Part shown: piece by piece, positions 37,092 to 45,476 of the stretch | How positions within the stretch are numbered: position 1 is the stretch's first letter | Layout of the letters: each line of letters starts with the position of its first letter | Assembly: GCF_009923995.1 (NCBI RefSeq) | Contig: NZ_RFSK01000021.1 | Span: 1-64,000, forward strand | Reading direction: 5' to 3' | Length of the DNA stretch: 64,000 bases | Source: Janthinobacterium sp. | GTDB taxonomy: Bacteria; Pseudomonadota; Gammaproteobacteria; Burkholderiales; Burkholderiaceae_D | The notes under the pieces: generated by a model | Database searches by the model: none | What the model saw: only the letters and a program-made list of their open reading frames with translations | Told to the model about the DNA's origin: nothing | Made by a program: the position numbers and the translations under genes

Positions 37092-38945
37092 CTAGGCAGC
37101 CATGCGCACACTTCCCCTGCAACCATCCATCAGGAAAGATAGGCCCACGACTAGCACCAGCTCGCCTTCGGCGGAGCGGGCGGTACCGGTAATGCCTTCC
37201 ACGGTGATGGCCGTCATCGGCTTGATCACCAGGTCGGCCGTGCCATCGACGGCTTCCACGGCCAGAATGTACGGCTGTGGCGCAGCGACAACAATGCCCA
37301 CGCGCTCGCTGCACGATTCGTAGCCCAGGGCGCCGGCCAGCGAACGCACGGGCAACGGACGGCCCTGGTCCTTCAGCACGGGCGCGCCGCCCACTTCCAT
37401 GAACGTTTCCGGCAATTCGACGACGCGCTGCACCACCGCCATCGGCAGCGCCAGCGCGGCGCCCGAGGTGGAGACGAGCATGGTCGGCACGATGGACAGC
37501 TCGATCGGCAGGCGGATGGCGAACTTCGTGCCCTTGCCCAGCGCCGACTCGATATGGATGGCGCCGCGGTTTTTCTCCACGGCCGTCTTCACCACGTCCA
37601 TGCCCACGCCGCGGCCGGAGACGCTGGAAGCGACTTCCTTGGTCGAGAAGCCTGGCAGGAACACCAGCTGGAAGCACTCGTCGTTGCTCAGCTGCGCGTT
37701 TTCGCTGATCAGCCCCTTTTGCTGCGCCTTGCTGCGCAGGAAGACCGGGTCCATGCCCTTGCCGTCATCCTGCAGCACGATCATGACGCTGTTGGCTTCC
37801 TGCCATGCTTTCAGCGAAATATACGACTTGGCGGGCTTGCCGGCGGCCAGGCGCGCTTCCGGCGATTCGACGCCATGGTCGAGCGAGTTGCGCAGCATGT
37901 GCACGAGCGGATCGTACAGGCTGTCGACCACCACGCGGTCCACTTCCGTCTCCGCGCCCTCGATGGTCAGTTCGACATCCTTGCCCAGGTCTTTTGCCAG
38001 CTCGCGCACGAGGCGCGGGAATTTCTGGAACAGACGGCCGACGGGCTGCATGCGCGTGGCCAGGGTAGCCCGCTGCAGCTCCGTCGAGTAGCGCGAGGCG
38101 CGTTCCAGGGTTTCCGCCAGGGTCGCCATCAGGGTGGCGGCCTGGCCTTCGAATTTGAATTGCAGCAGGCGCTCGAGCAGCACGGCAGCCTGGTTGGCGG
38201 CCTGCACGGATTCGCCGGCCACTTCCAGCAAGGCGTCGAGCTTGACGGCGTCGACGCGGATGCTGTCTTCCTTGACGGGCGCCGCATGGCGCACGTCGGG
38301 ACGCTCTTCGCGGCGTTCCGCGCCATCCCAGGCCTTGGCGGCGGGCTTGGCGGCGGCAGCGGCCGCAGGTGCGGCGGCCGGGGCGGCCGATGCGGCAGGC
38401 GCGGCCACGACGGCCAGCTGGCTGCCAGCCGGCACGACGGCGTTGTACATGCCTTCCCAGTCCAGGCCATCGGCGCTGGCGGTGGCGGCTGGCGCCACCG
38501 CCTCGGCCACGACCACCTCGGCGACCACGGCGGCAGCGGCCGGGGCCGGCGCATCCATGCCCTTGCCTTCGATGGCGTTCGTCAGGATATGTTCCAGCTC
38601 TTCCGGCATGGCCGGCAGGCTTTCCGGCGCGGAACCGTTGGCCAGTTCCGTCAGCTGGTCGGCCACGAAGCCGGACGCCTGCAGCGCCGCCTCGATGGCG
38701 ATGGGGGTCACGGGCGCGGCGCCCGTGCGCAAGGCATCGAACAGGTTTTCCGTCAGATGGCAGGCGGCCACCAGCGCAGGCAGGCCCATGAAGCCGGCGC
38801 CGCCCTTGATGGTGTGAAAAGAACGAAACACGGCATTCAGTGTTTCCTTGTTGTCCGGATCGCGTTCGAGACGCAATAAGTGCTCTTCAACATTAACCGC
38901 AAGATCCATCGCCTCGACGACGAAATCCTTGAGCATATCGTCCAT
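37092..38945 (-). CDS. cheA: Chemotaxis histidine kinase CheA
   Basis: Cytoplasmic kinase of the chemoreceptor array, 617 residues. The P1 domain carries the phosphorylated His44 (SFHTIKGGAGFMG). An Ala-rich linker (about 125-220) follows without an obvious CheY-binding P2 domain. Then come the P3 dimerisation helix, the P4 ATPase (N-box HMLRNSLDHGVESPE near 350, DDGKGMDPV and SGRGVGMDVV) and a P5 CheW-like domain (KGTKFAIRLPIELSI). The stop and start overlap with cheZ (TAATG) implies coupled translation. No cheW, cheY, cheR, cheB or receptor gene is nearby, so this kinase works with components encoded elsewhere or in a separate array. Confidence 0.93.
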   Translation of the reverse strand: MDDMLKDFVVEAMDLAVNVEEHLLRLERDPDNKETLNAVFRSFHTIKGGAGFMGLPALVAACHLTENLFDALRTGAAPVTPIAIEAALQASGFVADQLTELANGSAPESLPAMPEELEHILTNAIEGKGMDAPAPAAAAVVAEVVVAEAVAPAATASADGLDWEGMYNAVVPAGSQLAVVAAPAASAAPAAAPAAAAAAKPAAKAWDGAERREERPDVRHAAPVKEDSIRVDAVKLDALLEVAGESVQAANQAAVLLERLLQFKFEGQAATLMATLAETLERASRYSTELQRATLATRMQPVGRLFQKFPRLVRELAKDLGKDVELTIEGAETEVDRVVVDSLYDPLVHMLRNSLDHGVESPEARLAAGKPAKSYISLKAWQEANSVMIVLQDDGKGMDPVFLRSKAQQKGLISENAQLSNDECFQLVFLPGFSTKEVASSVSGRGVGMDVVKTAVEKNRGAIHIESALGKGTKFAIRLPIELSIVPTMLVSTSGAALALPMAVVQRVVELPETFMEVGGAPVLKDQGRPLPVRSLAGALGYESCSERVGIVVAAPQPYILAVEAVDGTADLVIKPMTAITVEGITGTARSAEGELVLVVGLSFLMDGCRGSVRMAA

Positions 38946-39805
38946 TAGAATCCCAAATCCGCAAGAAGGTCGTCAACATTGTCCTGGTCCAGCGCCACCG
39001 ACGGCACGGACGGGCCCTGCATCAGCGGCGCCTCCTGCTTCTGCGCCAGCTTTTCGCGCACTTCGGCCGGCGCGTTATCGCGCAGCAGCTGCGCCAGTTC
39101 GTTTTCCACCGTCTTGGTGATGTTGACCACTTTTTTGATCAGCTGGCCCGTGATGTCCTGGAAGTCCTGCGCCATCATGATTTCCAGCAGGCGCGCCTTT
39201 TCCGCTTCCGTGGCCTCGGTCACGGCTTGCGCGAACTGGCGCGAGTCGCCGGCCAGGGCCTTGAATTCTTCCAGGCTCAGCTTGCCATCGAACAGGGCCG
39301 TCCAGCGGCTGTCCATGTCCTTCGCCTTTTTCGACAGCACATCCTGTGCCGGCATGCCTTCGTCGAGCGTGTTCAGGACCTTGTTGGCGGCCTGTTCCGT
39401 CAAGGTGGCGACGTATTCCAGGCGGTCCTGGGCGTCGACGATCTGCGACGACGCTTCCGTCAGCGCCTTGTCGTAGCCCAGTTCGCGCAGGGAGTCGTGC
39501 AGCAGGCGCACGATGCCGCCCAGGCGCTCGAACATCGGCTTATCGGACTGGTCGACGGGGTCGGTTGCTTCGCCGGACGCGGCCGTTTCCAGCGCGGCCG
39601 GAGCGGCAGCGGCAGGCTCGGCGGCCGCAGGCGCGGGAGCGGGCACGGCGGCGCTGGCCGACACGGCATCGAACAGCGCGTCGAAATCGTCGTCCGCGAT
39701 CACGGCGGGAGCGGGCGCGGCGGCAGGCGCGGGCTTGGCCGCGGCCGCGCTTTGCGCGGATACTTCATCGAATAATGCATCGAAATCATCAGCGGCGTTG
39801 GTCAT
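38945..39805 (-). CDS. cheZ: CheY phosphatase CheZ
   Basis: Dephosphorylates CheY-P. It has 286 residues. The CheZ core is about 95-230 (FERLGGIVRLLHDSLRELGY), with the catalytic region AQDFQDITGQLIKKVV where Asp and Gln are the active-site pair. The extreme C-terminus DDLLADLGF is the CheY-binding helix. Unusually, the N-terminus holds two copies of an acidic motif, DDFDALFDEVSA and DDFDALFDAVSA, separated by an Ala/Pro linker. Their pattern resembles the CheY-binding tail, so they may be extra CheY docking sites (inference). GGAGAAG stands upstream of the ATG. First gene of cheZ-cheA. Confidence 0.92.
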   Translation of the reverse strand: MTNAADDFDALFDEVSAQSAAAAKPAPAAAPAPAVIADDDFDALFDAVSASAAVPAPAPAAAEPAAAAPAALETAASGEATDPVDQSDKPMFERLGGIVRLLHDSLRELGYDKALTEASSQIVDAQDRLEYVATLTEQAANKVLNTLDEGMPAQDVLSKKAKDMDSRWTALFDGKLSLEEFKALAGDSRQFAQAVTEATEAEKARLLEIMMAQDFQDITGQLIKKVVNITKTVENELAQLLRDNAPAEVREKLAQKQEAPLMQGPSVPSVALDQDNVDDLLADLGF

Positions 39806-40273
39806 ATCCCTGCTTCTCCATAATTTGTCAAAATTCCGCCTGAACTGTGCGTTTTACAGACTGATACCCGCAATTTCTCGATTAAGATGATTTGAGGCAA
39901 TACCGCTGCGATGGTGCGAGTGTAGCAGGGCGCCGCCCTGTTGGTAAATCTCAAAACGCGCTTCCCGCTGCAAAGCGGGCTTGCAAGAGCTTTTCCACCA
40001 GGAAATAAGTGTTCCCACTGTTGTATTTTGAAATACTACCATTGGCGTGCAGGCAAGACCACGCCCCGCGCAAGAAATCCTGCCCCTGTGCGGCACGCGC
40101 AACGCCGGCCCGTGGCGGCCATGGTGGGCAAACACACGGTCTTTCTGCCAATGTTGTCTATACTGAAGGTGCAGTAGTATTGATAATTATCAAGTCTTTA
40201 CATGAATACAATGCTGCCGCCGCGTCTACAATAAGGACGTTGCGCGCGCTGGTCCACCGCCGAAGGAGCTGCC
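39806..40273. other. 468-bp intergenic region between divergent cheZ and usp
   Basis: No convincing gene. It must hold the cheZ promoter on the left and the usp promoter on the right. The right part carries the Fnr-type site at 40180-40193 and two possible -10 boxes TACAAT at 40207-40212 and 40227-40232. The left part shows no clear sigma-28 promoter. Short open frames here lack ribosome sites and homology character. Confidence 0.6.
40180..40193 (+). promoter_or_regulatory. Fnr/Anr-type operator upstream of usp
   Basis: TTGATAATTATCAA is a perfect match to the TTGAT-N4-ATCAA consensus. It lies 80 nt before the universal stress gene. Two TACAAT hexamers downstream place its centre roughly 33 or 53 nt before possible transcription starts. 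An Fnr-like regulator with the matching recognition residues is encoded 1.6 kb downstream. Confidence 0.85.
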
Positions 40274-40741
40274 ATGTATAAGAAAATTCTGATCGCCACG
40301 GACGGTTCCACCGTCTCCAACCTGACCGCCTGCGCCGGTGTCGCCTTTGCCGAACAGATGCACGCCGACATCCTCGCCCTGTACGTGGCGCCCGAATACC
40401 AGTACCCGGTGTACATCGAGATCATCCCGCCCAGCTATCCCAGCGAGGAGGAATACCGCATCGCCATGCGCAAGGCGGGCGCCGACCACTGGCAGCCTAT
40501 CCTCGATGCGGCGGCCAGGCGGGGCCTGGAGGCGACGGGCCTGACGGCCTTTTCCGACAGCCCCGCCCTGAAGATCGTGGAAGTGGCCCAGCTCCAGCAC
40601 TGCGACCTGATCTTCATGGGCTCGCACGGCCGCAGCGGCTGGGGCCAGCTGCTGCTGGGCAGCGTGACGAACAAGGTGCTGTCGCATTCCAAGCTGCCGG
40701 TGCTGGTGCACAGGCTGATCAAGGAACCCGCGCCGCAGTAG
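40274..40741 (+). CDS. Universal stress protein (UspA family)
   Basis: A single-domain Usp of 155 residues. It begins MYKKILIATDGSTVSNLT and has the ATP-binding motif G-2x-G-9x-G-S in MGSHGRSGWGQLLLGSVTNK, so it is probably of the nucleotide-binding class. A perfect AAGGAG stands 7 nt before the ATG. The Fnr-type site upstream suggests induction when oxygen is low, as for usp genes of other proteobacteria under Anr/Fnr control (inference). Confidence 0.93.
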   Translation: MYKKILIATDGSTVSNLTACAGVAFAEQMHADILALYVAPEYQYPVYIEIIPPSYPSEEEYRIAMRKAGADHWQPILDAAARRGLEATGLTAFSDSPALKIVEVAQLQHCDLIFMGSHGRSGWGQLLLGSVTNKVLSHSKLPVLVHRLIKEPAPQ

Positions 40742-40881
40742 CGGGTCACATGGCAAGAGGATGCCGCCAGCCTGCAACTGTTAAGAAAAAGGCAAAGCTG
40801 GCGCCGTTTTCAGTTAATATGACAATCTTACCCGTTTCCTAACATCGGGGGCCGCCAAGCCCCCCGCCAGATCGCCCGCCT

Positions 40882-41526
40882 ATGATACGCATTGTGATTG
40901 CCGACGACCACACCATCATGCGCGAGGGCCTCAAGCGCATCCTTGACGGCGCGCCGGACATCGACATCGTCGGCGAGGCCATCGACGGCTTCGAAGTGCT
41001 CAACCACGTGCGCCAGGGCGGCTTTGACCTGCTGCTGCTGGACCTGTCGATGCCGGGGCGCAGCGGCGTCGACCTGATCCGGCAGATCCGCAGCGAAGCG
41101 CCCAAGCTGGCCATCCTCATCCTCACCATGCACGAGGAAGAGCAATATGCCGTGCGCGCCATCCGCGCCGGGGCGCAAGGCTACCTGACCAAGGAAAGCG
41201 CGGGCACGCAGCTGGTGGGCGCCATCCACAAGGTAGCCTCGGGACGCCCCTACATCAGCGCCGAAGTGGCGGAACAGCTCGTGCTCAACATCATGATGCC
41301 GAATGAAAGCCTGCTGCACAAACAGCTGTCGGACCGCGAATTCGAAGTCTTCTCGCTGCTGGTGGCGGGCAAGTCGATCACGGAGATCGCCAACAATTTG
41401 CACCTGAGCGTGAAGACGGTCAGCACGCACAAGACGCGCATCATGCAAAAGATGGGCATGAGCTCGCTATCGGAAATGGTGCAGTACGCGGTAGCCCACC
41501 GGCTGCTGTCCCCCTTCAAGACATGA
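40882..41526 (+). CDS. NarL/FixJ-family response regulator
   Basis: DNA-binding response regulator of 214 residues. The receiver domain has the acidic pair in IRIVIADDHTIMREGLKR, phospho-acceptor Asp in LLLLDLSMPGRSG (about 54) and the conserved Lys in GYLTKESAG. A LuxR-type HTH follows (LSDREFEVFSLLVAGKSITE, NNLHLSVKTVSTHKTRIMQK). No histidine kinase gene is adjacent, so its partner is unknown. Its place between usp and an Fnr-like regulator suggests a role in the same stress or low-oxygen response. Confidence 0.93.
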   Translation: MIRIVIADDHTIMREGLKRILDGAPDIDIVGEAIDGFEVLNHVRQGGFDLLLLDLSMPGRSGVDLIRQIRSEAPKLAILILTMHEEEQYAVRAIRAGAQGYLTKESAGTQLVGAIHKVASGRPYISAEVAEQLVLNIMMPNESLLHKQLSDREFEVFSLLVAGKSITEIANNLHLSVKTVSTHKTRIMQKMGMSSLSEMVQYAVAHRLLSPFKT

Positions 41527-41802
41527 GCGCCCATTCCTGCGCCGCCAGGCGTAGGAACAATCCTACATCAGCTACCGCAGCTCCTACTGCCATATTCAGC
41601 CACTGCTGATATTAATTCCCCAAGGTTGTTGGCATACTGAAACCAGTCATCAAGTTGCTGGGAAGTTATTTCATCACACAGCAAGTCTTCAGCGAATTGA
41701 GCACTACCTGCCAGGACGCGCGCCGCCAGCCCTTGCGCCGTGCCCGCCGCCCTTGTGCATTCCGTCATTCAACTCTGAACTACCTGTCACCAGGAGATGA
41801 AC

Positions 41803-42672
41803 ATGCTGTCCACGCAAACGCCTGAAACCCGCCCTGCCCCAGCATCGCTGCCTCCTGCCGCCCCGATGGAAGCGGGACGCCAGCGCCAGGGACGGCTGTG
41901 GTCGAACCTGAAGGAAGTATGCGAACTGCTGCATATCTCCAGCGCCTGCACCATCGCCGCCGACGAGCTGCTGTTCCAGCACGTGCAGTTCAAGACGGGA
42001 CAGCGCGTGCACACCATCGGCCAGCCCTTCGACACCCTGTACATCGTCAACTCGGGCTTCCTGAAAACCGTGCTCATCGACGAATTCGGCAATGAACAGG
42101 TGCTCAGCTTTCCCATGAAGGGCGACATGCTGGGCGTGGACGGTATCCACTCACGCCATTATTCGTCGGAAGCCGTGGCCCTGTCCGACTGCGACCTGAT
42201 CCTGCTGCCGTTCAAGAAACTCACGGCCCTGGGCCGGGTCCACCTGGAACTGGAAAACGTCATGTACGGCGTGATGAGCCGCGAACTGGTGCGCGAGCAA
42301 GCCATGATCGGCATGCTGGGCGCCTTGAGCGCCGAAGCCCGCGTGGCGCGCTTCCTCGTCTCGCTGGCCGACCGCTTCGCGCAGATGGGCTACTCGAGCA
42401 AGCTGTTCAACCTGCGCATGACGCGCCATGAAATCGGCAGCTACCTGGGCCTGACCCTGGAAACCGTCAGCCGCACCCTGTCCGCCTTCAATGAAATCGG
42501 CCTCATCACGGTCGACCAGCGCACCATCGGCATCAAGGACCCGGACGCCCTGAAGACCCTGCGCCGCCTGCCGCCGTCGCGCTCGCGCGCCAAGCAGCTG
42601 GCCGCCGCCAAGCTGAAAGCCGATACGGCAGCAGCCAGCACGGCCTCCGCGCAACTGCTGGCCACCATTTAA
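41803..42672 (+). CDS. Crp/Fnr-family regulator lacking the full Fnr cysteine cluster
   Basis: Transcription regulator of 289 residues. It has a cyclic-nucleotide-binding-type effector domain (VHTIGQPFDTLYIVNSGFLK) and an Fnr-type HTH (MTRHEIGSYLGLTLETVSRT) with the Glu220, Ser223 and Arg224 pattern that reads TTGAT. Fnr uses four cysteines for its [4Fe-4S] cluster. Here only Cys40 and Cys49 occupy the spacing of the first and third; the second is Leu, and Cys130 is offset from the fourth. A standard cluster therefore looks unlikely. ATG 41803 is chosen because AGGAG is 6 nt upstream; an ATG two codons earlier abuts it. The basic Ala-rich tail is unusual. Confidence 0.9.
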   Translation: MLSTQTPETRPAPASLPPAAPMEAGRQRQGRLWSNLKEVCELLHISSACTIAADELLFQHVQFKTGQRVHTIGQPFDTLYIVNSGFLKTVLIDEFGNEQVLSFPMKGDMLGVDGIHSRHYSSEAVALSDCDLILLPFKKLTALGRVHLELENVMYGVMSRELVREQAMIGMLGALSAEARVARFLVSLADRFAQMGYSSKLFNLRMTRHEIGSYLGLTLETVSRTLSAFNEIGLITVDQRTIGIKDPDALKTLRRLPPSRSRAKQLAAAKLKADTAAASTASAQLLATI

Positions 42673-42706
42673 CCCCATCCCTGATTCAAGCTTGGCACAG
42701 GCTTGG

Positions 42707-42743
42707 CCCGGCCGAGGCGCGCAAACGCCTCGCCGGGTCTTTT
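42707..42743 (+). terminator. Terminator after the Fnr-like gene
   Basis: Stem CCCGGcCGAGGCG / CGCCTCGCCGGG with one bulged base and a 6-nt loop, followed by TCTTTTTT. Confidence 0.85.
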
Positions 42744-42866
42744 TTGCGTCCCCTCCCCGCGCGCGCCGCATTGCCAGCCCCCTTCCGCCCCCATCTGCGC
42801 GCGCACCAAAAAAGCGCGCACTCCCCGCAAATAAGCCTTGCTTTTCGGGCCACATTCAACAATAAT

Positions 42867-42885
42867 GCAAATACGAATCATTCTC
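42867..42885 (+). promoter_or_regulatory. Fur box upstream of hemP
   Basis: GCAAATACGAATCATTCTC matches about 13 of 19 positions of the classical Fur box and lies 24 nt before the hemP start. hemP genes are regularly Fur-controlled in proteobacteria. Confidence 0.75.
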
Positions 42886-42908
42886 AACTGAGACAAAGAA
42901 AGCCCAAC

Positions 42909-43106
42909 ATGCAAAGCTCAAAACCAGCCTTGATCCAGGATGCCGCCACCGCCCACGTCCGCCCTCCCGTCAGCGTGGCGCAACCGGCGCGCCGCATCAC
43001 CAGCGAAGCGCTGCTGCAGCAGGGCCGCGAAGTGGAGATTGAACACAGCGGCAAGATCTATCGCCTGCGCGTCACGCAATTGAACAAGCTGATCCTGACT
43101 GCCTGA
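42909..43106 (+). CDS. hemP: Hemin uptake protein HemP
   Basis: Small cytoplasmic protein of 65 residues. It has the HemP domain at the C-terminus (SEALLQQGREVEIEHSGKIY, then RLRVTQLNKLILTA). HemP proteins act in iron/heme-responsive regulation; in Burkholderia HmuP is needed to express the heme receptor. The first 25 residues are variable. It is preceded by a Fur box and followed 88 nt later by two genes on the same strand. No heme receptor or ABC transporter gene is in the window. Confidence 0.92.
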   Translation: MQSSKPALIQDAATAHVRPPVSVAQPARRITSEALLQQGREVEIEHSGKIYRLRVTQLNKLILTA

Positions 43107-43194
43107 TAGCGCACGGCAGCCAGCCACCCCACTCGCCAGCCAGTCGCGCCCCGCGTGCGCGCCAGCCAGCCAAACCACCGCACAGGAGCGTTTG

Positions 43195-43521
43195 ATGGCG
43201 ACCGACCAACCTGCTTCGAAGTTTTCGTCCATGCAAGGGCAACAGCCTGAGTTGATGCTGTCGGCCGTGCTGCACCTGATGTCGCACTACCATGCGGACG
43301 GCGCCTGCCCGAAGCTGGCCGGCGTCATCGAACGCCACCTGCAGGCGCTGTCCGGCCTGCCCGACCTCGGTCCCGTGCTGCAGGCCACCTGCCAGCAGCT
43401 GTCGCAGCAGTGGGCCGCGCTGGCGGCCCTGCACCGCCCGGCGCCTGCCAGGACCACGGTCATCGAACGCCTGGCCCGCCTGCTCGGCCCCCGGCGTCCC
43501 GCCACGCCGTTGCCCCAGTAA
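43195..43521 (+). CDS. Uncharacterised 108-residue protein in the hemP-DUF2325 unit
   Basis: Not recognised. It is a predicted soluble helical protein (ELMLSAVLHLMSHYHADGAC, VIERHLQALSGLPDLGPVLQ, QLSQQWAALAALH) with a basic Pro/Arg-rich tail and two Cys. An AGGAG lies 7 nt before ATG 43195. It lies between hemP and the DUF2325 gene, 43 nt upstream of the latter, so co-expression under Fur is likely. The His and Cys residues could bind metal or heme, but this is only a guess. Confidence 0.75.
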   Translation: MATDQPASKFSSMQGQQPELMLSAVLHLMSHYHADGACPKLAGVIERHLQALSGLPDLGPVLQATCQQLSQQWAALAALHRPAPARTTVIERLARLLGPRRPATPLPQ

Positions 43522-43564
43522 TCGCCCGCACCCACTCCCTTTCACCGCCCTACAGGATATCGCC

Positions 43565-44791
43565 ATGTGTGACAAAGACAAGTCCCTGCCCGTCATCAGC
43601 AATTGTTCCAGCGGCGCGGCCGACACGGCCGCCCTTGCCTCGCGCCGCCGGCGCCTGTGGGAACTGTCGCATACCTGCCATTGCCCCCTCGTGGGCGTGG
43701 GTTTACCGCTAGGATACCTGCGCAAGCTGGTGGGCAAGATGACGGGCGGCAGGGTCCTGGCCGACGACTACGAAGTGCACGTGGGCGCCGTCACGGAATG
43801 CGGCGCGCGCAACCGCCTGTCCGAAGCGCTGCAAAAGGAACTGGAACGCCGCTACGCGCCCGTCATCCTGCGCTTTCGCGGCGCCAAGACGACGCAGCAA
43901 GTGGCCGAACTGTGGCGCACGGCCGTCGCCAACGGCGACGTGTCGGGCGCCTTCTGGGCCGGCCTGACGCACCCGCGCTGCGACGCGGAACTGGAAGAGC
44001 AGATGTGCCGCGACCTGCACATGATCCAGCACCAGGCGGGCGCCTGCGTGCGCGCCGACATGGGCAAGTTCACGGCCTTGCAGGAGGAAAATGCGCGCCT
44101 GGCGCACGAACTGGCCAAGCTGCAGCAGCGCAGCCAGGCCATGCTGCAGGAAAAGACGGGCGAGCTGGAGCGCCAGGAAGCCGTGCTGCTGCGCACGCGG
44201 GCCGACTCGATCGGCAAGGACAGCGTCATCGACGGCTTGCGCGCGGAACTGGCGCAGCTGCAGGCGGCCATCCCGGCGCTGGAATCGCGCACGCGCCTCG
44301 TCGAGCGCCTGGCGCAGATGGATGAGCGGGAAAAGGAATTGCGCCAGCAAATCGCGGAATTGAAGCAAGCCCAGCCGCGCCAAGCCACGGCCGTGCCGCC
44401 GCCGGCGCCGAAACTGGAAGTGCCGACGGGCGGCAAGCTGAAAATGCCCATCCGCCTCGTCGACCAGAGCGTGCTGTGCGTGGGCGGACGCAGCGGCAAT
44501 GTCGCCACCTACCGCGCCCTGATCGAACGGGTGGGCGCGCAGTTCGCCCACCACGACGGCGGCCTGGAAGACAATGCCAACCTGCTCGATTCGAGCCTGG
44601 CGGCAGCCGACCTGGTGATTTGCCAGACGGGCTGCATCAGCCACAGCGCCTACTGGCGCGTGAAGGATTACTGCAAGCGCACGGGCAAGCGCTGCGTCTT
44701 CATCGACAACCCCAGCATTTCCAGCCTGGCGCGCGGCTTGCAGGAAGTGAGCGGCGAGATGGAACCGGCCGCGCTGAACACGACAGACTAG
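43565..44791 (+). CDS. DUF2325 domain protein with central coiled coil
   Basis: Predicted cytoplasmic protein of 408 residues. The N-terminus has a conserved-looking segment with CHCPLVGVGLPLGYLRKLVG. A long coiled coil spans about 165-280 (EENARLAHELAKLQQRSQAM, EKELRQQIAELKQ). The C-terminal DUF2325 domain (about 300-395) has VLCVGGRSGNVATYRALIE, AADLVICQTGCISHSAYWRV and GKRCVFIDNPSISSL. Function of DUF2325 is not established. ATG 43565 with CAGGAT upstream is chosen; the frame extends further upstream in antisense-like noise. The hemP context suggests iron or heme metabolism. Confidence 0.88.
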   Translation: MCDKDKSLPVISNCSSGAADTAALASRRRRLWELSHTCHCPLVGVGLPLGYLRKLVGKMTGGRVLADDYEVHVGAVTECGARNRLSEALQKELERRYAPVILRFRGAKTTQQVAELWRTAVANGDVSGAFWAGLTHPRCDAELEEQMCRDLHMIQHQAGACVRADMGKFTALQEENARLAHELAKLQQRSQAMLQEKTGELERQEAVLLRTRADSIGKDSVIDGLRAELAQLQAAIPALESRTRLVERLAQMDEREKELRQQIAELKQAQPRQATAVPPPAPKLEVPTGGKLKMPIRLVDQSVLCVGGRSGNVATYRALIERVGAQFAHHDGGLEDNANLLDSSLAAADLVICQTGCISHSAYWRVKDYCKRTGKRCVFIDNPSISSLARGLQEVSGEMEPAALNTTD

Positions 44792-44854
44792 GCACGGACA
44801 AGGGCGGCGCGGACAGCGCCGCAACGTCGACGCCGCCCGCCGATGCCTTCCCGC

Positions 44855-45406
44855 TCAGGCCGCCAATTCGCGCGCGATGGCGTCGCGCAGGATCGCGTCG
44901 TCCACCGTCGTGTCGGGCGCAAAGCGTCCCACCACCTTGCCCTCCTTGCTGATCAAAAACTTCTCGAAATTCCACAGCACGTCGCCGGGATGTTCCTGCG
45001 TGATGCCGTAGCCGGCCAGCTTGGCGCGGAAATCGCTGCCCGGCTTTTCCTGCGCCCGCGGCTGCTCCTGCACGAGGCGCTGGTACAGCGGATGCTGGCC
45101 CGGCCCCTTGACGACGATCTTCTCAAACATGGGAAATTGCACGCCAAAGGTGCCGCGGCAAAAGTCCGCGATCTCGGCATTGCTGCCCGGTTCCTGGGCA
45201 CCGAATTCATTGGCGGGAAAGCCGGCCACGACCAGGCCCTCGGCCTGCTTGTCGGCGTAGAGTTTTTCCAGCCCTGCGTACTGGGGTGTCAGGCCGCAGG
45301 CGGATGCCACGTTGACCACCAGCACCACCTTGCCGCGATACGCGTCCAGGCTGCTGGAGTCGCCATTGATGCGGCGCAAGGGAATGTCGTAGATACTGTC
45401 GCTCAT
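44855..45406 (-). CDS. Glutathione peroxidase family protein
   Basis: Thiol peroxidase of 183 residues reducing hydroperoxides with glutathione or thioredoxin. The catalytic Cys (no selenocysteine) is in VNVASACGLTPQY; the Gln lies in EFGAQEPG and the Trp-Asn pair in LWNFEKFLISKEG. The usual Cys in the FPCNQFG motif is replaced (FPANEFG), so a resolving Cys may be absent at that place. ATG 45406 is preceded by GGGAGAAC. Convergent with the DUF2325 gene and downstream of the flavoreductase gene. Confidence 0.9.
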   Translation of the reverse strand: MSDSIYDIPLRRINGDSSSLDAYRGKVVLVVNVASACGLTPQYAGLEKLYADKQAEGLVVAGFPANEFGAQEPGSNAEIADFCRGTFGVQFPMFEKIVVKGPGQHPLYQRLVQEQPRAQEKPGSDFRAKLAGYGITQEHPGDVLWNFEKFLISKEGKVVGRFAPDTTVDDAILRDAIARELAA

Positions 45407-45476
45407 GATGGTTCTCCCTGGAAGAAACAACCATCATAGCCGCCCGCGCGCGAACGCGCTGGCGGCGCGAAAAAAC

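Noticed and set aside
39854..40135. A 93-codon minus-strand frame in the cheZ-usp gap
   Set aside because: No ribosome site, no homology character, and it lies in a promoter region.
41568..41768. A 66-codon minus-strand frame before the Fnr-like gene
   Set aside because: No Shine-Dalgarno and no recognisable features; likely chance.
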